Source: Kiritimatiellota bacterium B12222 (GTDB lineage: Bacteria > Verrucomicrobiota > Kiritimatiellia > SS1-B-03-39 > UBA6053). Taken from it: a DNA stretch of 64,000 nt. The stretch is from the NCBI GenBank assembly GCA_029719485.1, contig CP120722.1, positions 3,534,001 to 3,598,000 of the forward strand, written 5' to 3'. The notes below the pieces were generated by a model that was not told the DNA's origin, did not search any database, and was given only the letters and a program-made list of their open reading frames with translations. How positions within the stretch are numbered: the first letter of the stretch is position 1; each line of letters starts with the position of its first letter. Of the stretch, positions 63,149-64,000 are shown piece by piece. Both the position numbers and the translations under genes were made by a program.

Positions 63149-63898
63149 GTGAGCCTGCTTTCAGACCCCATCGTCGCTGATGAAGCCATCGTCCTCCGCT
63201 GGTTTCCGGTAACCGACAGTTCCCGTATTGTCGTGTGGTTCACCTCCAGATATGGGCGCATCAGCACCTTAATCAAAGGATCACAACGCCCCAAAAGTTG
63301 GATTTTGGGGCAATACGATCTCTTCTATACCTGTGAATTACTTTTCTACAGTCGGGCAAATGAAGACCTCCATTTGATTCGAGAATGCTCCCCCATTCAC
63401 CCACGTAGTGGATTGCGTCATAACTGGCGGGCCTGCGCAGGGGCCTCCTACGTTGCGGATGTCCTCTATCGTATCTCCCCCCCGCTCGTGGCGGCAGGGG
63501 AAATTTATGCCCTTGCACAAACAACCTTAAATCAACTCAACGCCGGCTCGGAAAATCCCGCACTACTCTTTTGGTTTGAACTCAAAGTTCTCGCAGATTT
63601 AGGCATCTCACCAGACCTCAGCCTCCTCATCAAAGGTCCTGTACTTTTTGACTATGCTGAAGGTCGGGTCGTACATGCTCACAAGGACGCCCACCCCCAA
63701 GCCTCCCATCTTTCAGGCGGGTGCTTGTCCGTATTGCGCGCACTCAGCGAAATCGATGACCCTTCCAAAGTGTCGCGCCTTCGACTTCAACCCGGGCAAC
63801 TACGTGAGTTAGCCCGCCATCTTTCAGCCTTTAGCGCATGGCATTTAGATCTGACTCTGCCCTCGCGTAACCGTGCGATCGAACTCATGACCCGCTAA
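63149..63898 (+). CDS. recO: DNA repair protein RecO
   Basis: 249 residues starting at GTG 63149 with GAGGTG six bases upstream. The N-terminal OB fold is recognised from DEAIVLRWFPVTDSSRIVVWFTSRYGRI and KGSQRPKSWILGQYDLFYTCELLFY, followed by the helical RecO domain. It loads RecA on gapped DNA with RecR and RecF. The four zinc-binding Cys seen in some RecO proteins are not evident. Low identity to well-studied RecO keeps confidence below full. Confidence 0.85.
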   Translation: MSLLSDPIVADEAIVLRWFPVTDSSRIVVWFTSRYGRISTLIKGSQRPKSWILGQYDLFYTCELLFYSRANEDLHLIRECSPIHPRSGLRHNWRACAGASYVADVLYRISPPLVAAGEIYALAQTTLNQLNAGSENPALLFWFELKVLADLGISPDLSLLIKGPVLFDYAEGRVVHAHKDAHPQASHLSGGCLSVLRALSEIDDPSKVSRLRLQPGQLRELARHLSAFSAWHLDLTLPSRNRAIELMTR

Positions 63899-64000
63899 AT
63901 GAAAAAATCGAAACGCCATCTCCTCTTGCACATGCTGGGGCTTTGCCTTTTGGCTTTGGGCCTGCGTCATTATGGATGGAACTGGGATGAAGGTCATCTC
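63899..64000 (+). CDS. Start of a GT39/ArnT-like membrane protein (cut by window edge)
   Basis: The ATG lies directly after the recO TAA with no gap. The 34 codons seen encode a basic N-terminus, one hydrophobic helix and the sequence LRHYGWNWDEGHL. A WDEGH or WDQGHHLHPDER motif after the first helix is typical of dolichyl-phosphate-mannose-protein mannosyltransferase-type (GT39) membrane enzymes. The call rests on this short motif only. Confidence 0.5.
   Translation, partial: MKKSKRHLLLHMLGLCLLALGLRHYGWNWDEGHL

Noticed and set aside
1..64000. CRISPR arrays, prophage genes, transposases, rRNA
   Set aside because: No regularly spaced direct repeats, integrase, transposase or rRNA segments were seen on reading the sequence and its open frames.

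Overview
The window looks like chromosome of a Gram-negative, heterotrophic, probably marine bacterium of the Verrucomicrobiota (Opitutia-like). This is inferred from the gene mix, not from a marker tree: two PEP-CTERM secreted proteins, two sulfatases, a heparinase-like protein and a GH38 alpha-mannosidase, LacI-type regulators, Bam/Lpt outer-membrane genes, FabI, a Suf operon without sufS, Rex, and a sodium-dependent NSS transporter. No phage, transposase, CRISPR array or rRNA was seen. One tRNA is present, Ser(GCT) with an encoded CCA.

Layout. 1-862 (-) is a sulfotransferase cut by the left edge. 1032-6192 (+) carries alaS, a small membrane protein, a secreted protein and a PEP-CTERM protein with a clear promoter. 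6193-6838 holds a long inverted repeat and a start-damaged MazE/AbrB-type antitoxin remnant. 6839-11252 (-) is a Suf operon: rrf2, SufT-like, sufC, sufB, sufD. 11470-12987 (+) encodes an unusual ParB-transmembrane-OmpA fusion and a cyclophilin. 13054-14143 (-) holds rex and a small secreted protein. 14199-20776 (-) is a YejABEF-type peptide ABC importer followed by an AhpD-like protein. 20889-23083 (+) has two GT2 glycosyltransferases. 23326-28073 (-) has trkH, trkA, tRNA-Ser, fabI, a 65-aa basic protein and an SGNH hydrolase.

28268-31613 (+) is a sulfatase with a nucleoside-hydrolase-like enzyme, then a secreted protein. 31653-35088 contains two ArsR-type units: an ArsR divergent from an Old Yellow Enzyme, with two matching operators, and an ArsP/YraQ-like permease with a small Cys-containing membrane protein and a second ArsR. 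35331-49204 is an accessory carbohydrate region with Gfo/Idh, VOC, heparinase II/III, LacI, GH38, a 1068-aa sulfatase with LamG-like domain, a LamG PEP-CTERM protein and a second LacI.

49299-53387 (-) is a compact operon: bPH-like membrane protein, GtrB-like GT2, CPBP protease, tsaE, tsaB. 53569-64000 is envelope and housekeeping: Omp85-like barrel, a glycosyltransferase, a YfhO-like membrane protein, then an operon of NSS transporter, 48-aa MetS-like subunit, BamD-like, LptE-like, a coiled-coil/LamG protein, recO and the start of a GT39-like membrane protein.

The most unusual items are the ParB-OmpA membrane fusion, the large inserts in the YejE-type permease and the NSS transporter, the tiny NSS partner, the paired palindromes at 33246-33297, and the frameshifted antitoxin. 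All family assignments come from reading motifs by eye; no database search was run.
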